Shown here: positions 1-11,412 of the stretch, one piece after another
Layout: each line of letters opens with the position of its first letter
Position numbering within the stretch: the stretch's first letter is position 1
Assembly: GCA_949358305.1 (NCBI GenBank)
Contig: OX442315.1
Location: 10,754,427 to 10,814,426, forward strand
Direction of reading: 5' to 3'
Length of the DNA stretch: 60,000 nucleotides
Origin: Strigamia acuminata
Taxonomy: Eukaryota; Arthropoda; Chilopoda; Geophilomorpha; Linotaeniidae
Notes under the pieces: generated by a model
The model's database searches: none
Told to the model about the DNA's origin: nothing
What the model saw: only the letters and a program-made list of their open reading frames with translations
Made by a program: the position numbers and the translations under genes

Positions 1-1169
1 TTTGCACATGCTCGGTTGAACAATTATTCACATCTCAACTGCGCAGAAGCTTGCGCATTGGAAAAATTAATATTTCATTTAAGAGCATTTAATTTTCAGT
101 CATTTATTTCACTTAAGTATTTGCTTAGCTAATTTGAATGCGACTACAGAGGATTAAGGGTTAAATCTCTTAATTTTCTGTGTATATTTTTCGACTACGA
201 TTAAAATTTGTTGTTAGAATTAAAAATTTTTGATTTAAATTTTAAAAAAAAAATTGAATTAAAAAAAATTGAAGTTAATCAAAGTTTATCGATAAAATTA
301 TTTATTAAAGAAAAATAAAAACTACTTCTCCTAGTGGTAGTAATACAAACTTGAGGTAGGAGTAATGCGGCTCGGCCAATGGGAGAAGGGCACCCTCTTG
401 AGACGAACCAGAGTATAGATTTCATATACGTCCTTTAGTGTATACGAAAACAAAAAGTCGATAAAAATCGACTAAAAAATCGATTAAAAAGTCTATAAAA
501 CGTCGCAAAAATAAATTGACTGCCATATAAAACCGCTTTAAAGTTAAAAAAAATAAAGGCCTAAAAACATAGAATTTGAGATGGGTTAAAATGACACACT
601 GACCTCAACACAAGCAAAACCCGGATGTTAAGCAAAATAAACAACTGAAACGTAAAAACCAAAAATGTGTTTCAAATTAACTTTAGTTTGTGTGCCAGTA
701 TTATACAGAATAATAGAAATATAAAAGGGGAATTTGTAAATGTAGGCCCTTGATTCAGCGCTATTATAAGACTATAATTGTCTACCTAGTTGATGTATTG
801 CACATTCTTCCATTGTTGAGCAGGAACATAAACAGGGAGACTCCATCATAATAAAATTGTTGTTGCCACTTTGGATCCCACCCATTCTCTCACACCAACT
901 TTGTCACTTTGTTCTTCAGGCCTTGAAATGTTGATGGGCTTGTTTCTGACTTCATCAAGCCCTAATAAACACAACACCCAAGTTTCGTTCCACAAATGAA
1001 AACAAACAAAATGCACTAACAAACTTTATAATCTGCAAGATTTTTATCAAAAACTATCAATCAGCATCAGTGCCCCAACTACCAAGAGTTCTTCTTCAAC
1101 AAAGGGATCCAAAGAGTGCTCTTTTTGGGACCTAAGACTTAGTTTTACCACTTTAAGCAGCATTGGAGG
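1..1169. other. AT-rich non-coding stretch
   Basis: No coding exon or RNA gene was recognised. Around 379-412 there is a motif, GGCCAATGGGAGAAGG followed by CAGAGTATA, which recurs in similar form near 39630, 49935, 54596 and 55718. It is probably the end of a dispersed repeat. Confidence 0.4.
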
Positions 1170-1690
1170 GCATGTCCTAAAATGATGATAAGACGTCTAA
1201 AATGATGAAACGTGTTATAAATGATGAAACATCTATCTAAATTTATCTAAAATGATGAACAGTCTACCTAAATTTGTCTAAAATGATGAACAGTCTATCA
1301 AAAGAGGTGTAAAGTGGGGAACAGTTTATCAAAAGAGGTGTAAAGTGGGGAACAGTCCATCAAAAGAGGTCTAAAATTGTAAACAATCTATCAAAAGAGG
1401 TCTAAAATAAAGGAAAAGCAATCAAAAAAGTCTAAAATGATGGAAAATGAATGACAAAAGTCTAAAATGATGAAAAATTAATAAAAAAAAGTCTAAAATG
1501 ATGGAAAATTAATGAAAGAAAGTCTAAACAGATGGAAAATTAATGGAAAAAAGTCTAAAATGATGGAAAATTAATGAAAAAAGTATAAAATGATGGAAAA
1601 TTAATGTAAAAAAGTCTAAAATGATGGAAAATTAATCAAACACATGTTTAATGATGAAAAAATCAATGAAACACATCGAAAATAATTGTG
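1170..1690. repeat. Degenerate tandem repeat (TCTAAAATGATGGAAAATTAATG)
   Basis: About fifteen imperfect copies of a roughly 35-40 base unit built on TCTAAAATGATG plus GAAAATTAATGAAAAA. The left half of the array uses a variant unit (ATCAAAAGAGGTGTAAAGTGG). No open frame persists through it, so it is read as a non-coding minisatellite. Confidence 0.75.
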
Positions 1691-4244
1691 GTACGTATCA
1701 AGAGTACTGATTTCACAGGAGTATTGGACTTTTTCGGTACCGAGACCCGGGAGATCCAAAACCCCAGGAAAAATTAAACTCCATGCCCTAAAATCGTGAG
1801 ACCAACCAGACAGCTTAGATAATCCCAATTATCTGGCAATGCCTGCTAAAATGAGTCACAATTGTCCAGCAGAAATTCAACTTTTATGGCATGCCATAAA
1901 AACGACCAGCCAATCAGATCCCCAGATCTGGTCAAACTCGCATACCACAAACCAAGGATAACATGGACAACTATCCACATATTCAGTGCATTTTGCCATT
2001 GATGGCGCCACTTAATATATAGCCGCACTGTATTCTGGGATGACAACAAGTAACAAAAATGCTTATACTTTGTTTACACCAACGGATGTAGTTTGGCTGG
2101 ATCTGATCCGTGAACCAAGATCAGTGTTCACACCGATCATGGATCTATATCCGCAGCTTCGAATGAGATCCTAAAGCTCTACAGTGAAGCCTGCAAGAGG
2201 CCGGTGTTAGGGGACAGTGCCGAATGTAATGTTGTGCCAACTTCAGCCCCACTACTATCTCTGCATTGTTTCAAACGCCTGAAATCCAAGTTTGCAGCAA
2301 TAAGTTGAGGAATCTTAAAAAATGTTTATCGCTTTAATTAAATAACTTACATTACACTTTTAATGAAAAAATTTAAAAACCTCAATAAACTCTCGAAAAC
2401 TATTCCCTTTCGGCCATTTTTCCTCATTGTTACATAAAACCGGCATTAACAAAGTAATCAACTCCCTTCATCCTGGCTTTCTCCCGAGGGCGCAGCAAAC
2501 TATTGCAATAATAAGACAATAAACCACGCTTGTTATTGGCAACAACTAAGGAATGTGCTCTATAATTTCAAAGGAATGACGTCACGCCGCCGCCACTCAT
2601 TGACCCCGTGCACATTTGGATGTTGGAGGGTGGGCGGGATCATCGGGCACGCGAGATGGACTTGACTTGATTGCCTTTCACCTTATACGCTAATGCTCAC
2701 CTGTAGGCAAACCGCTTAAAACCGCCCACGCGCAAACACATGGTCCACCTTCAAATTGCATTTCACCTGAAATTAATCACTCGGCTCAACAACATCTGCT
2801 GTGGCAATCGATCATTGTTGCATTGATCCCGCGTTTATCAAGGAACCCAATGTGCACCGAATTAAACATCGAATAAATGTATTTTTTAAAAATTGGAAAA
2901 AGTGTTTGCAGATTTTAATCGTCTGGCGATTGGTGGAATCGATACCACGTGATAAATCCAAAAGTGCAAAATTGTTAAAATTGCAAAATTAAACAAGTAA
3001 ACATCTGTAATGCATGGAAGCATGACATATTAGACTTCTAAACCCCTAAACCGAATGTTGGATTTAACTCGTCGCAAATGCGCGATGTAGACGCTTCCGG
3101 AAATGACGTCATATGACGTAAAAGTGAAATGAAGCCGGAAGTGCGCGGACGGACAGACGGACATGACCGTTTTAATAGACTTTCTAAACGTCAGGGTTAG
3201 AAGTCTAAAATAAAAAATTCAACGAAACCTAATAAACTCTGATAATAGAGGGGGTTGAGCTATTTAATGCTCCATCTATGGGCAAAATGTGTAAACAGTG
3301 ATTTCAACATGAGATCTATGCACACTTCATTGCTTAAAGTGCAGGAGGGCCTTTAAATAAATTTATCTTCTATTTTATCTTTCAAGATTATTCTGGCAGA
3401 CAGAATTGAAATGAAGTAATAAGGAGTTTTTATTTTCTGCTGAAACATAATTTTAAATATATATTCACACATTATTGGAATCAGTGTTTCCAAATTAATA
3501 ATTTTTCTCGTCAGTTTAAGATGCAATTTAATTCCTTTCAGAGTTTGTTTTGGAAAATTGTTGATTAATTGATTTTGATGACAAATGACTTGCTTAATGA
3601 AGTACACAGCAATGGCGGAGTTTAGGCGCCCTCAATTGGTCGAAGTGGCGAACCAGCTGACACGACTCATAAATATCTCTGACATGCGCACTGTTGTTCA
3701 TATTTCAATTTGCTTGTTCACTGAAAAGCGGTGCAAATGGCGTCCCACCGTCAATGCTAGAGTGTGATGATTATTTAAGCACTTTCTTTTCAACGCAAAC
3801 CTGTCGATCTGGTGAACTTAAAGTACCTTACGTTTCTTTCTTTTCTTTTCAAAATCATCTGCAAACATATTTGCAGATTATTTTGATAACTTTGTTGAAA
3901 TTTTGGTAAAGCTTATTTACTGTGTTTACTTAATTTCATCATGCAGCTGTAGAGACAATTTTAGTAGGTTTTTCCAAAAATTTCGTAGGAAAATATTTTT
4001 AGTAAATTATGTTTTTAGACTAATTAGGCCATGCTCTACCACTTTCTAATTGGAATTATTGCTCTATCTCTTACTGTTCAAAAGCTCCAAATTGAATTCT
4101 GTCCTTCCCAAGGTCAGAGGTCAAATTTGAGGATGCAATCAGATTCGCAATGAATGATTTCCTATATGAGTTTTTTTTTCAGTTTTTTGATATCTCTAGT
4201 ATTTTGAAAATTACTTGGGGGGTCCAGACTTTTGGGACACCCTG
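1691..4244. other. No gene recognised
   Basis: Short open frames occur here but none shows a domain, splice-site support or codon bias. The segment near 2570-2720 is richer in CpG than its surroundings and could be upstream regulatory sequence, for example of the R-spondin gene, but no promoter motif was identified. 4020-4244 resembles the end of the repeat families that begin with a CCTGTATA-like terminus. Confidence 0.35.
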
Positions 4245-5005
4245 TATACAGGGTGGAAGAAAAGTCTGTTTCCCGCAAATATTTCCTGAGCAATTGCATC
4301 TAGGCCAACTTTGATGAAGCGATCATATAGGAAGTTGGGTGAGAGCAATCCAATGAGGTCATCAAATTTGACCTTGAAGGCCATTTTCAAGGTTATTCAC
4401 TTGCTAACTTCTAAACCAATCAGGTTAGAGCAAAACTTTCAATTACAAAGTTGTAGAGCATCATCAAATTAGTACTATCCAACTTATCTTAGTCATCTTA
4501 AGTTAAATGTTTTCTTTTTAAAAAGGAGACAAATCAGCTAAAATAAAGCCAGCGATTGTGACAAAACTGTTAGAAAAATACTGAATTACTTAAATAATTG
4601 TATTCAAATGTGCATTATTATGCAAGCAAGCAAGAAAAACCACTGCCTTTTTTTAATGCCTCAATAATTATTTTATCACAAGAATGAAAAATTTCACTTT
4701 GCTGATTTTTTTCTGATTTGTCTTCTTTTTAAAAAGAAAACATTTAACTTAAGATGACTAAGATAAATTGGATAGTACTAATTTGATGGTGCTCTACAAC
4801 TTTGTAATTGACTTTTTTGCTCTAACCTGATTGGTTTAGAAGTTAGCAAGTGAATAATCTTGAAAATGGCCTTCAAGGTCAAATTTGATGACACCAATGG
4901 ATTGCGCTCACCCAACTTCCTATACAATCGCTTCATCAAAGTTGGTCTAGATGCAATTGCCCAAGAAATATTTGCGGGGAACAGACTTTTCTTCCACCCT
5001 GTATA
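4245..5005. mobile_element. Foldback element with ~280-bp terminal inverted repeats
   Basis: The left arm (about 4247-4530), beginning TATACAGGGTGGAAGAAAA, is repeated in inverted orientation at about 4722-5003, ending TTTTCTTCCACCCTGTATA. The arms diverge only slightly and flank a spacer of about 190 bases. No transposase frame is present. Terminal TA dinucleotides suggest insertion at TA, as for Tc1/mariner-like elements. The terminus resembles that of the element at 43024-43323, suggesting related families. Confidence 0.85.
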
Positions 5006-5159
5006 AGAATAATAGATTCTGCACATGTTATACAGAAGCGCCTGGCAACAGGAGGCTCCAGAGTCCAGACCAATGAATTTACAGACACAAACCAGGAATG
5101 ACTAATGCAAACTGACCATATTGCGAACGAATAAGTCCCCCATTCTTTATCACATTAAA

Positions 5160-5510
5160 AAAAAAACAGATAAGGTGAGGTTTGCGGGGGGGCCAAGGGG
5201 GGCACTGACCCCCCTTGTCAAGAAAAAACCCAAGAACACACAAAAAACCAAGAAACAGCATTAGTCACTCCTGGCTGAGGAGCTTCCTGTCGCCAGGCGA
5301 TACTAGTGTTGTACCCACATTAAAAATTGAAGCGACAATCCAAGATGTCGTCAAAAAAGTTGGTTTGCAGGCCAATGTTCGTGTAAAGAAAATTAGAGAT
5401 CGTTTCCGTCAATTGGCAGTGTACTTACACGAGTTAATTCGTGTAAATGTAAATACATTTACACTCGTTGTATGTAACTTTTAATGACTTTTAGAATGCA
5501 CCTGGTGAGT
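5160..5510. repeat. Decayed repeat fragments (G-rich module and TTTACAC palindrome)
   Basis: 5172-5215 holds a GGTTTGCGGGG...CCCCCCTTG module that also appears near 18760-18815 and in part near 31610. 5420-5475 holds a palindromic TTACACGAGTTAATTCGTGTAA segment which matches the interior of the element at 47360-48114. Both look like remnants of dispersed elements, not genes. Confidence 0.5.
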
Positions 5511-5709
5511 CCTTAACTTACGAACGAGCATGGTTTCGAGAACTTGTTTTTAAGTCCAGCAAAGGTGTACAATGTGGAAAGACTGTTCACCCTAATTAAA
5601 GAAAACATTTTTGATCTCATTTCTTTTATTATTTGTTTATTTAATCAGCAAGTCAAGTGTAATGAATTGTTTCTCATTTTGGATTTTTCTTTTCTTTTTT
5701 CTTCGATAG

Positions 5710-7828
5710 CTTTGTATGGTAACCAGTGTCCACGAGGCTGCCGGATTTGTTCTCCAGCCAACGGATGTGTACGTTGCAAGTCAAGGTTCTTTCTGCTGCT
5801 TCGCCGCACCCACATGCGACAGATCGGTGTGTGTGTTTTGTCCTGCCCATTGCATCATTATGGGACAGGAAATCGAGGATTCAATTATTGTACTAGTAAG
5901 TTGAATTTTACACGGAGAAAAATAAAGAATTTACACAGCAATACACGAGAATCATGCATGTAACTGCACTGGGGGATGATATAGGATTGTTTTTTTAATC
6001 AGCGTAATGAATACAAATTAATAGAGTAAATAACAATTTTACTTTTTCGACAAACTTACATGATATTGGCTGAATATAACACTGGTGTTGTATTCGAATA
6101 CAACACCATGGTCTTATTCTCGGGTGAAGACAGTTGGCCCAGTGCGACTTCTTTTACAGAAGCTAAAGTTTGGCATATTTGTAGTAGGTGGCGGCAGGTG
6201 TTTGGTCCTAATTTATCTGCAATTGAAGTGCTGTTTTTTGGGTTGTCGTATGTCAATTACAGATTGAGCAACGAACGCAAATTGTAAAATTTTACTATAT
6301 AAACCCGAGGATTAATAATTCTGACCCAACATCCAACAATCAAACTGACACCTGTTGTCAATATATAAACTTTGCTAATTTTTCTGTTATTTTGCTTTCA
6401 GAATGCAAAATAGAAAAATGTGACATTTGTTTCAACAAAAACTATTGTACACGCTGCGTCGACAACTTTGTGGAGCACCAAGGTTACTGCATAAATCAGT
6501 GCCCGGAAGGAACGTCAAGCAAAAATGAAACCAGCCAAAAATGTCTACGGAATGGTGAATAGTAGTCTATGTAGATCACCAATACAGTGTAAGCTGTGTA
6601 GTTCGGACATAGGATGGATGCCAAACACGTGTCCAGGTCAGAGAGGGACCTCCTTAAGCTAGGTTCACACTTGTGTTCACACTAGACGCAACGCAAGAAA
6701 ACTGACGCAACGCAAGCTGCTTGCGTCCAAAAATTCTTGACGTTGACGCAAATTTCTGCTTCAAATCCAAGTTGAAGTAAGCGACGCAACGCAAGGAAAG
6801 ATCTTGCGGCCAACCAATCACGATCGACTCCAACTCTCGTCGATTCACATCTGGTTAGCGAGACTTTGCCACATGCAAACAGGTTGCCATTTTCGGATTC
6901 TGGAACTAGTTCTAGAACTAGATCCAATCCCAGGTTTCATTGAAACAATCTGATTGGCCAGACGCAACATCAATTGTTTCAGCTCTGTTCACACGTGCCC
7001 TGCAGGGTGAACAGACTCTGCATTGCGTTTGACTAATTTTTCCTTGCCTTGCGTTTAGTGTGAACACAAGTGTGAACCTAGCTTTAGTGAGCGTACTTTC
7101 TTTTGTCTGAACAAAGTTTGGGCACCTAACTACACAGATGTGTGGTTGGCTTGGCACTGAATGAAGGACGCATGGCTTATGCTGTATGGGCGGTTTAGTT
7201 CTTGGTAATTGAATTTACTTTTGCATTTTTAATAGCTGACTGCGGCATAAAAGAATGGAGCCCATGGGGTGTGTGTACTAAGAAGGGTCGTAATTGTGGA
7301 TTCAAGTATGGATTTCAGTCTCGTGTTCGTGAGATTAAGTTACCGCCATCTTCAGCTGGACGATGTCCACCAATTACAGATAATCGTAGATGTAGGATGT
7401 TACACAGATTTTGCCCAGGTAAGCTAACCATTTATGTCATTGCACCAGATTTATTAGTACAATTATTGTTTGGCGATGTGTGCTTTACGATGGAAGATAT
7501 ATTAAAATTGTATCTTGGCGACGCCGTTTTTTAACCTAATTAAACCTAACCTAACCTAGGCCTAACCTAAGCACCTAACCTAACCTAAGCAGCTTAAACA
7601 CAGCGTCGCTAAAGTAAAGGAATCCGGTTGCTTTGTTTGAACCTGACTATCCATTTTATCATAGAGATCATATCGAATGAATCAGAACTTGGTAACAAAA
7701 GAAAAAACAGAAACCGGAAGCAGAAGAATGATGGTAAACGCCAATGGAAGCGTAAAAAGAAGTTGATGCGTAGAAACGACACTCTGGTGGCGAAAGTAAG
7801 CAACAGATTAAATGATTTGCTCATTTAA
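5710..7828 (+). CDS. RSPO: R-spondin (secreted Wnt potentiator), 5' exon not found
   Basis: Four exons: 5710-5895, 6402-6554, 7236-7418, 7665-7828 (stop TAA at 7826), every intron in phase 1, one exon per domain as in vertebrate R-spondins. Exon 1 encodes furin-like repeat 1 (CPRGCRICSPANGC...MRQIGVC), exon 2 furin-like repeat 2 (CDICFNKNYCTRC), exon 3 the thrombospondin type-1 repeat (KEWSPWGVC), and exon 4 a lysine/arginine-rich tail (KRKNRNRKQK, KRKKKLMRR). About 228 residues are visible. In the family these proteins bind LGR4-6 through Fu2 and ZNRF3/RNF43 through Fu1, sparing Frizzled receptors; the Fu1 Arg and Gln that contact ZNRF3 appear conserved. The exon with the start codon and signal peptide should lie upstream and supply one base; I could not identify it. 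A polypyrimidine tract and AG precede 5710. Confidence 0.93.
5985..6140. repeat. Dispersed repeat, copy 1 (second copy 32145-32300)
   Basis: About 90 bases starting TTTTTTTAATCAG, followed by a palindrome around TTGTATTCGAATACAA, are shared in the same orientation with 32145-32300. Here it lies in R-spondin intron 1; the other copy lies in intron 12 of the second ACSBG gene. Confidence 0.8.
6655..7085. mobile_element. MITE-like element with ~40-bp terminal inverted repeats
   Basis: The left end AGCTAGGTTCACACTTGTG is repeated in inverted form at the right end (CACAAGTGTGAACCTAGCT), with inverted similarity continuing inward through a GACGCAACGCAAG motif. It is about 430 bp, has no transposase frame, and sits in R-spondin intron 2. 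Confidence 0.85.
7519..7626. mobile_element. TTAGCGAC-family element with CCTAAC core
   Basis: A short element containing CCTAACCTAACC-type repeats between GGCGACGCCG and CGTCGCTAAAGTAAAGG. Its inverted relative is at about 48957-49136, where the same ends flank a TTAGG-rich core. It lies in R-spondin intron 3. Confidence 0.65.
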
Positions 7829-8209
7829 ATCAGGCACAGCAGACAGAGACAGGCCAGTAATAAATACATTGGTGGAGTATAATGACAAATTTGAAGTGTA
7901 TTGTGTTATTGCCAACGAAGAAAAATGTTGGAATTCTTAAACATTTTTTTTTCTTTTCATTTTGTACATATTGTAGAATGAATTTAAAGTTTAGAAGCAA
8001 ATTATGACAATAAAATTTAGAGGGGAAAAATATTCTGAAAAAAATAAAAATAAATCTGAGCTTATTGAAGACTTTGTATTTTAACTTATTAATTTCTAGA
8101 AAATAATGTTACGTCTTCCAAGAAAATGTTATTGTAACAAACTAAATCTGTACTATCTTTACACATTGTATTAGTTGTATATCTTCAATATGATATATAA
8201 ATTTTTGAC

Positions 8210-8215
8210 AATAAA
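8210..8215 (+). terminator. Candidate poly(A) signal of R-spondin
   Basis: AATAAA about 380 bases after the R-spondin stop codon, in an AT-rich 3' region. Other AATAAA-like hexamers lie closer, so the site used is uncertain. Confidence 0.4.
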
Positions 8216-8424
8216 TTTTTTTAAATATAACGTCTAATGGTTTATTTTAGGGTAGCTGCCCAAGAAAAGTCATTTGGACTAATCGGCATTTTTTAACCTT
8301 CCGATAGCCATGTTGCAAGAAAGGTCTGCAAATTTATACTCCAAAGTTGTTACTCGGAGCCCTCTGCGCCCTCTTTCAATAAAATGATCAAGTTGTTGTC
8401 ACTCTTGTCTGAAGACCTTTGGTG

Positions 8425-8785
8425 TAATTAGTAAAGCTGCTATTTTTGCGGAAAATAAATATTGTTTAAAATGTTTCCATACTTGTGGATAGGGCAAATG
8501 GAGCATTTTGACACCAAAATTTTTGCATTCTGAGGATTTTTTTGGTCTGCAATCAGACCATTGCACCGCAATTTTGCGGAAAATCCGCAATTGGGGTGTC
8601 TTGCAAAAATAATATTCATCTTTTGGACCAAAAATTCATGTTTGGATTCAAAAGATTATTATTTACACCCAAAAATGTGCCCGCAATAACTTTGCAATGT
8701 GTCCGCAAAAGGGCTATTTTTTGATCGGCTTTCCGCCTGCAATTTCATTGTTTTTAGTCCGCAAAAATAGCAGCTTTAGTAATTA
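8425..8785. mobile_element. Short TIR element (CTGCTATTTTTGCGG termini)
   Basis: TAATTAGTAAAGCTGCTATTT at the left is repeated in inverted orientation at the right (GCAGCTTTAGTAATTA), giving a 361-bp element with inverted repeats of about 25 bp. Short open frames inside read both strands and have no recognisable domain. Confidence 0.75.
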
Positions 8786-8885
8786 GCTTCTTGTTTAGGT
8801 AAAACGAACAAGTTGCCACGGAAGTTTTTTCTGATGCGGGAGGAAGCCAGCACTAATCTGCCAGCTGACCAATGAGAATTAGTGT

Positions 8886-8995
8886 ATTCTAGAGGCAGGG
8901 CTGGACTGGGAACAAATTTAGTACCGGGAAATCTGGATAGGAATTCACGACGTCACGGGCCATCGGCAAATTCCGGTATTCCGCCGGTTAACTGT
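8886..8995. repeat. Dispersed GC-rich repeat (GGGCTGGACTGGGAAC), copy 1
   Basis: GGGCTGGACTGGGAACAAAT, then CCGGGAAATCTGG, matches 24541-24620, where the complete form ends in an inverted GCCAGTCCAGCAC. This copy has lost most of its right half. Confidence 0.65.
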
Positions 8996-11412
8996 AGCTC
9001 CAATTGGCTAAATAATCAGAAACATTCACTGTTTAAATTGTTTAATAGCTTCCACCAAATACAATATATTGGATATGTCAAATAGATTTGGAACAATGCA
9101 AAAAATGTCTGTTACCAATTCAGTAAAGGAATGTCAACAGCAATAATAAGAGCAATACAATATAGTATCTTTTTTCTTAAAAGACCATTCTTAAATGCAA
9201 TGATAATAATAATGTAAACATTCTTAAAATAAAATTGTAAAATTGAATACTCTCATGGAAGACATGATTTTTTTTTTGGGATTGGAAGACAGTTTGTTAA
9301 AAGTACACATTCATTACATCTGTTACAAACAAACCAACAATTACATTGTATACTTTTTTGAAAATGGAAGACTGGATTGCTTTAAATATTTTTAATTGTA
9401 TTTTGATATAATAATTGCTGACACTTTTTTGGTTTTTGTCTCATAAACACTATTAGTACTTGTTTACATAAACAGCTACATTACAATAGGTTATTTATTA
9501 TATTGAAGAATAAATGAATGAATTTATTTATTTTTTTTTTATAACCAATTTATTATTATTTATTTACAATTGCAATAATACTTAATGGTATCTTTTACAA
9601 TAGATTTCATTCTTTGTTTGCAATTTGTTTTCAATTTTGGAAGACATTGATCTAAGGCTTAGTATTACCATAAAAATAAAATTACAATAACTCACAACAG
9701 TACAATCACTAAATGTTATAAAACATTAGAAATAAACAATCAAATTGTAAAAATATCAAGTAAAAAAATTCATTATTCACATACAGTATAACAGAAATGT
9801 ACACAAAATAAAATTTAAAATGCAAAAAAAAAATTAAAAAGAAAATTAAAAAGAAAACATTGAAAAAATTTCTTTTTTCTAACAAACACATAACAGGCCA
9901 GTGATGCTCATGTGCAACACTAGACGTGTTTGTGAGACAAGTGCATGATTACCATTCGTGATGAGAATTAAGAGGTAGGTGTAAAAATGTGTTTATACAC
10001 CTGTTTGAGGTAAAATCACTCTACAATGCACACTTCTACAGGAAGACTTGTTTCTAAATATACCAACTCTAACAATTTCCATGAATATATATGTATTTTA
10101 TGGCTAGTTTACTTTGTGGAAGAGAACACCTCTGATTTCTCTTTTTATTTTTTTAAATATCCATTATTATTAAAACACATCATGGTTTCAAAATTAAACA
10201 CTGACACAACAGTCATCTTTTTCATTTTCTTGCTGTCAAATTGAAAGCTTGGTTATTATCTTTTTAAACATTAAAGTTTTTGCAATAATAAAATTTCTTA
10301 ATTATTAATAGTTAATTTACATTTTCTTACACTACTAAAGGGAAAGTCTGCTCAGGTTGGTTTGTCTATAGAAATTCCAGAAGTTACAGAAATTCCAGAA
10401 ATTCCAGAAATTCCAGAAATTCCAGAAATTCCAGAAATTCTAGCATTTGTCGCTACGCTTTGTTTACCAATAACCACTTTTTACAGTCTAATGCAGTTTT
10501 ACCTGGGCTGACTTTCCCCTTGAATAACATAAGGTGTTTTCTCTCTTTTTTCTTTTACTATAATCAATCACAGGTTTTGATATACTAGAATAGGAAAAAT
10601 GCAAAGCAGCTATTCTGTCAATACCCAAAAACCAAAACAGATGGCACATCAAATCAAACAACTTAATTTTAGTAAAGGATAGAAATTCCCAGTCATTACC
10701 AATAAGAGTTTATCACTAATGAATTAAAAAATTAAAAAATCTGTAATAATTAGTTCATCTTTGATAATAATCCCATAATGCTTAGCTCTGGTCATTCTGC
10801 ACCAAGTGCTTTGCTTTGCCCAGTCATGAAGTCTTCATTACAACAAACAAATGAAGAAGACCCAGTAAGATCACTCAATAAGAATCAACAGAACAAAAGG
10901 ATTAGCACTACTTGTTAACAAGTTAAAGAGTGTCTTCCCGAGAATCCGTGGGAAAAATTATTAGCAAATTAAAAAAAAATCATTTTTACATTTACAAGTG
11001 ATATACAAACTGAACTATTGGTTGAAGTTCGTGAACTTGAACTTAGTTCTCTTGGAAAAAAATGAACGTGAACGCGAACGCATTCACACTGTGATGAACG
11101 GGAACTTGAACTAGTTCAGCATTTGATGAACGAGATACTGTAAAGGAGGCGCCTGGATTGCAGCCCAGTTAGCCCAATGGTTAAAATGGCCCTGCTAGTC
11201 CTGACGAGCGTTACAATAATTACAATAAACACTATTTAATAATTTAGCGCCAAATAGAGAAACAGTGCCATCTGTTCTTTCTTACACGGTATACTTTGAA
11301 AACATCGCTAAACAAACCATATACATATTTCAAAAAAAGTTGTCTAGAACAAACCAAGTACTAGTATTCATCTCATATAATACCTCAGACGGTGACTTAA
11401 CTCAGTGCATCG
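8996..11412. other. No gene recognised between R-spondin and VGAT
   Basis: Very AT-rich sequence with no coding exon recognised. A 9-base tandem repeat (below) lies within it. Part of 11000-11412 may be 3' untranslated sequence of the minus-strand transporter gene. Confidence 0.45.
10371..10441. repeat. 9-bp minisatellite (GAAATTCCA)n
   Basis: About seven near-perfect copies of GAAATTCCA in tandem. Confidence 0.95.

Noticed and set aside
3694-3909. Short hydrophobic frame (LFIFQFACSLKS) as R-spondin signal peptide with a GT after it
   Set aside because: No ATG start and no supporting context; the phase is suggestive but too weak to claim.
5215-5484. Open frame upstream of R-spondin that might be its first exon
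   Set aside because: It runs through repeat fragments, has no hydrophobic signal peptide and no donor in the needed phase.
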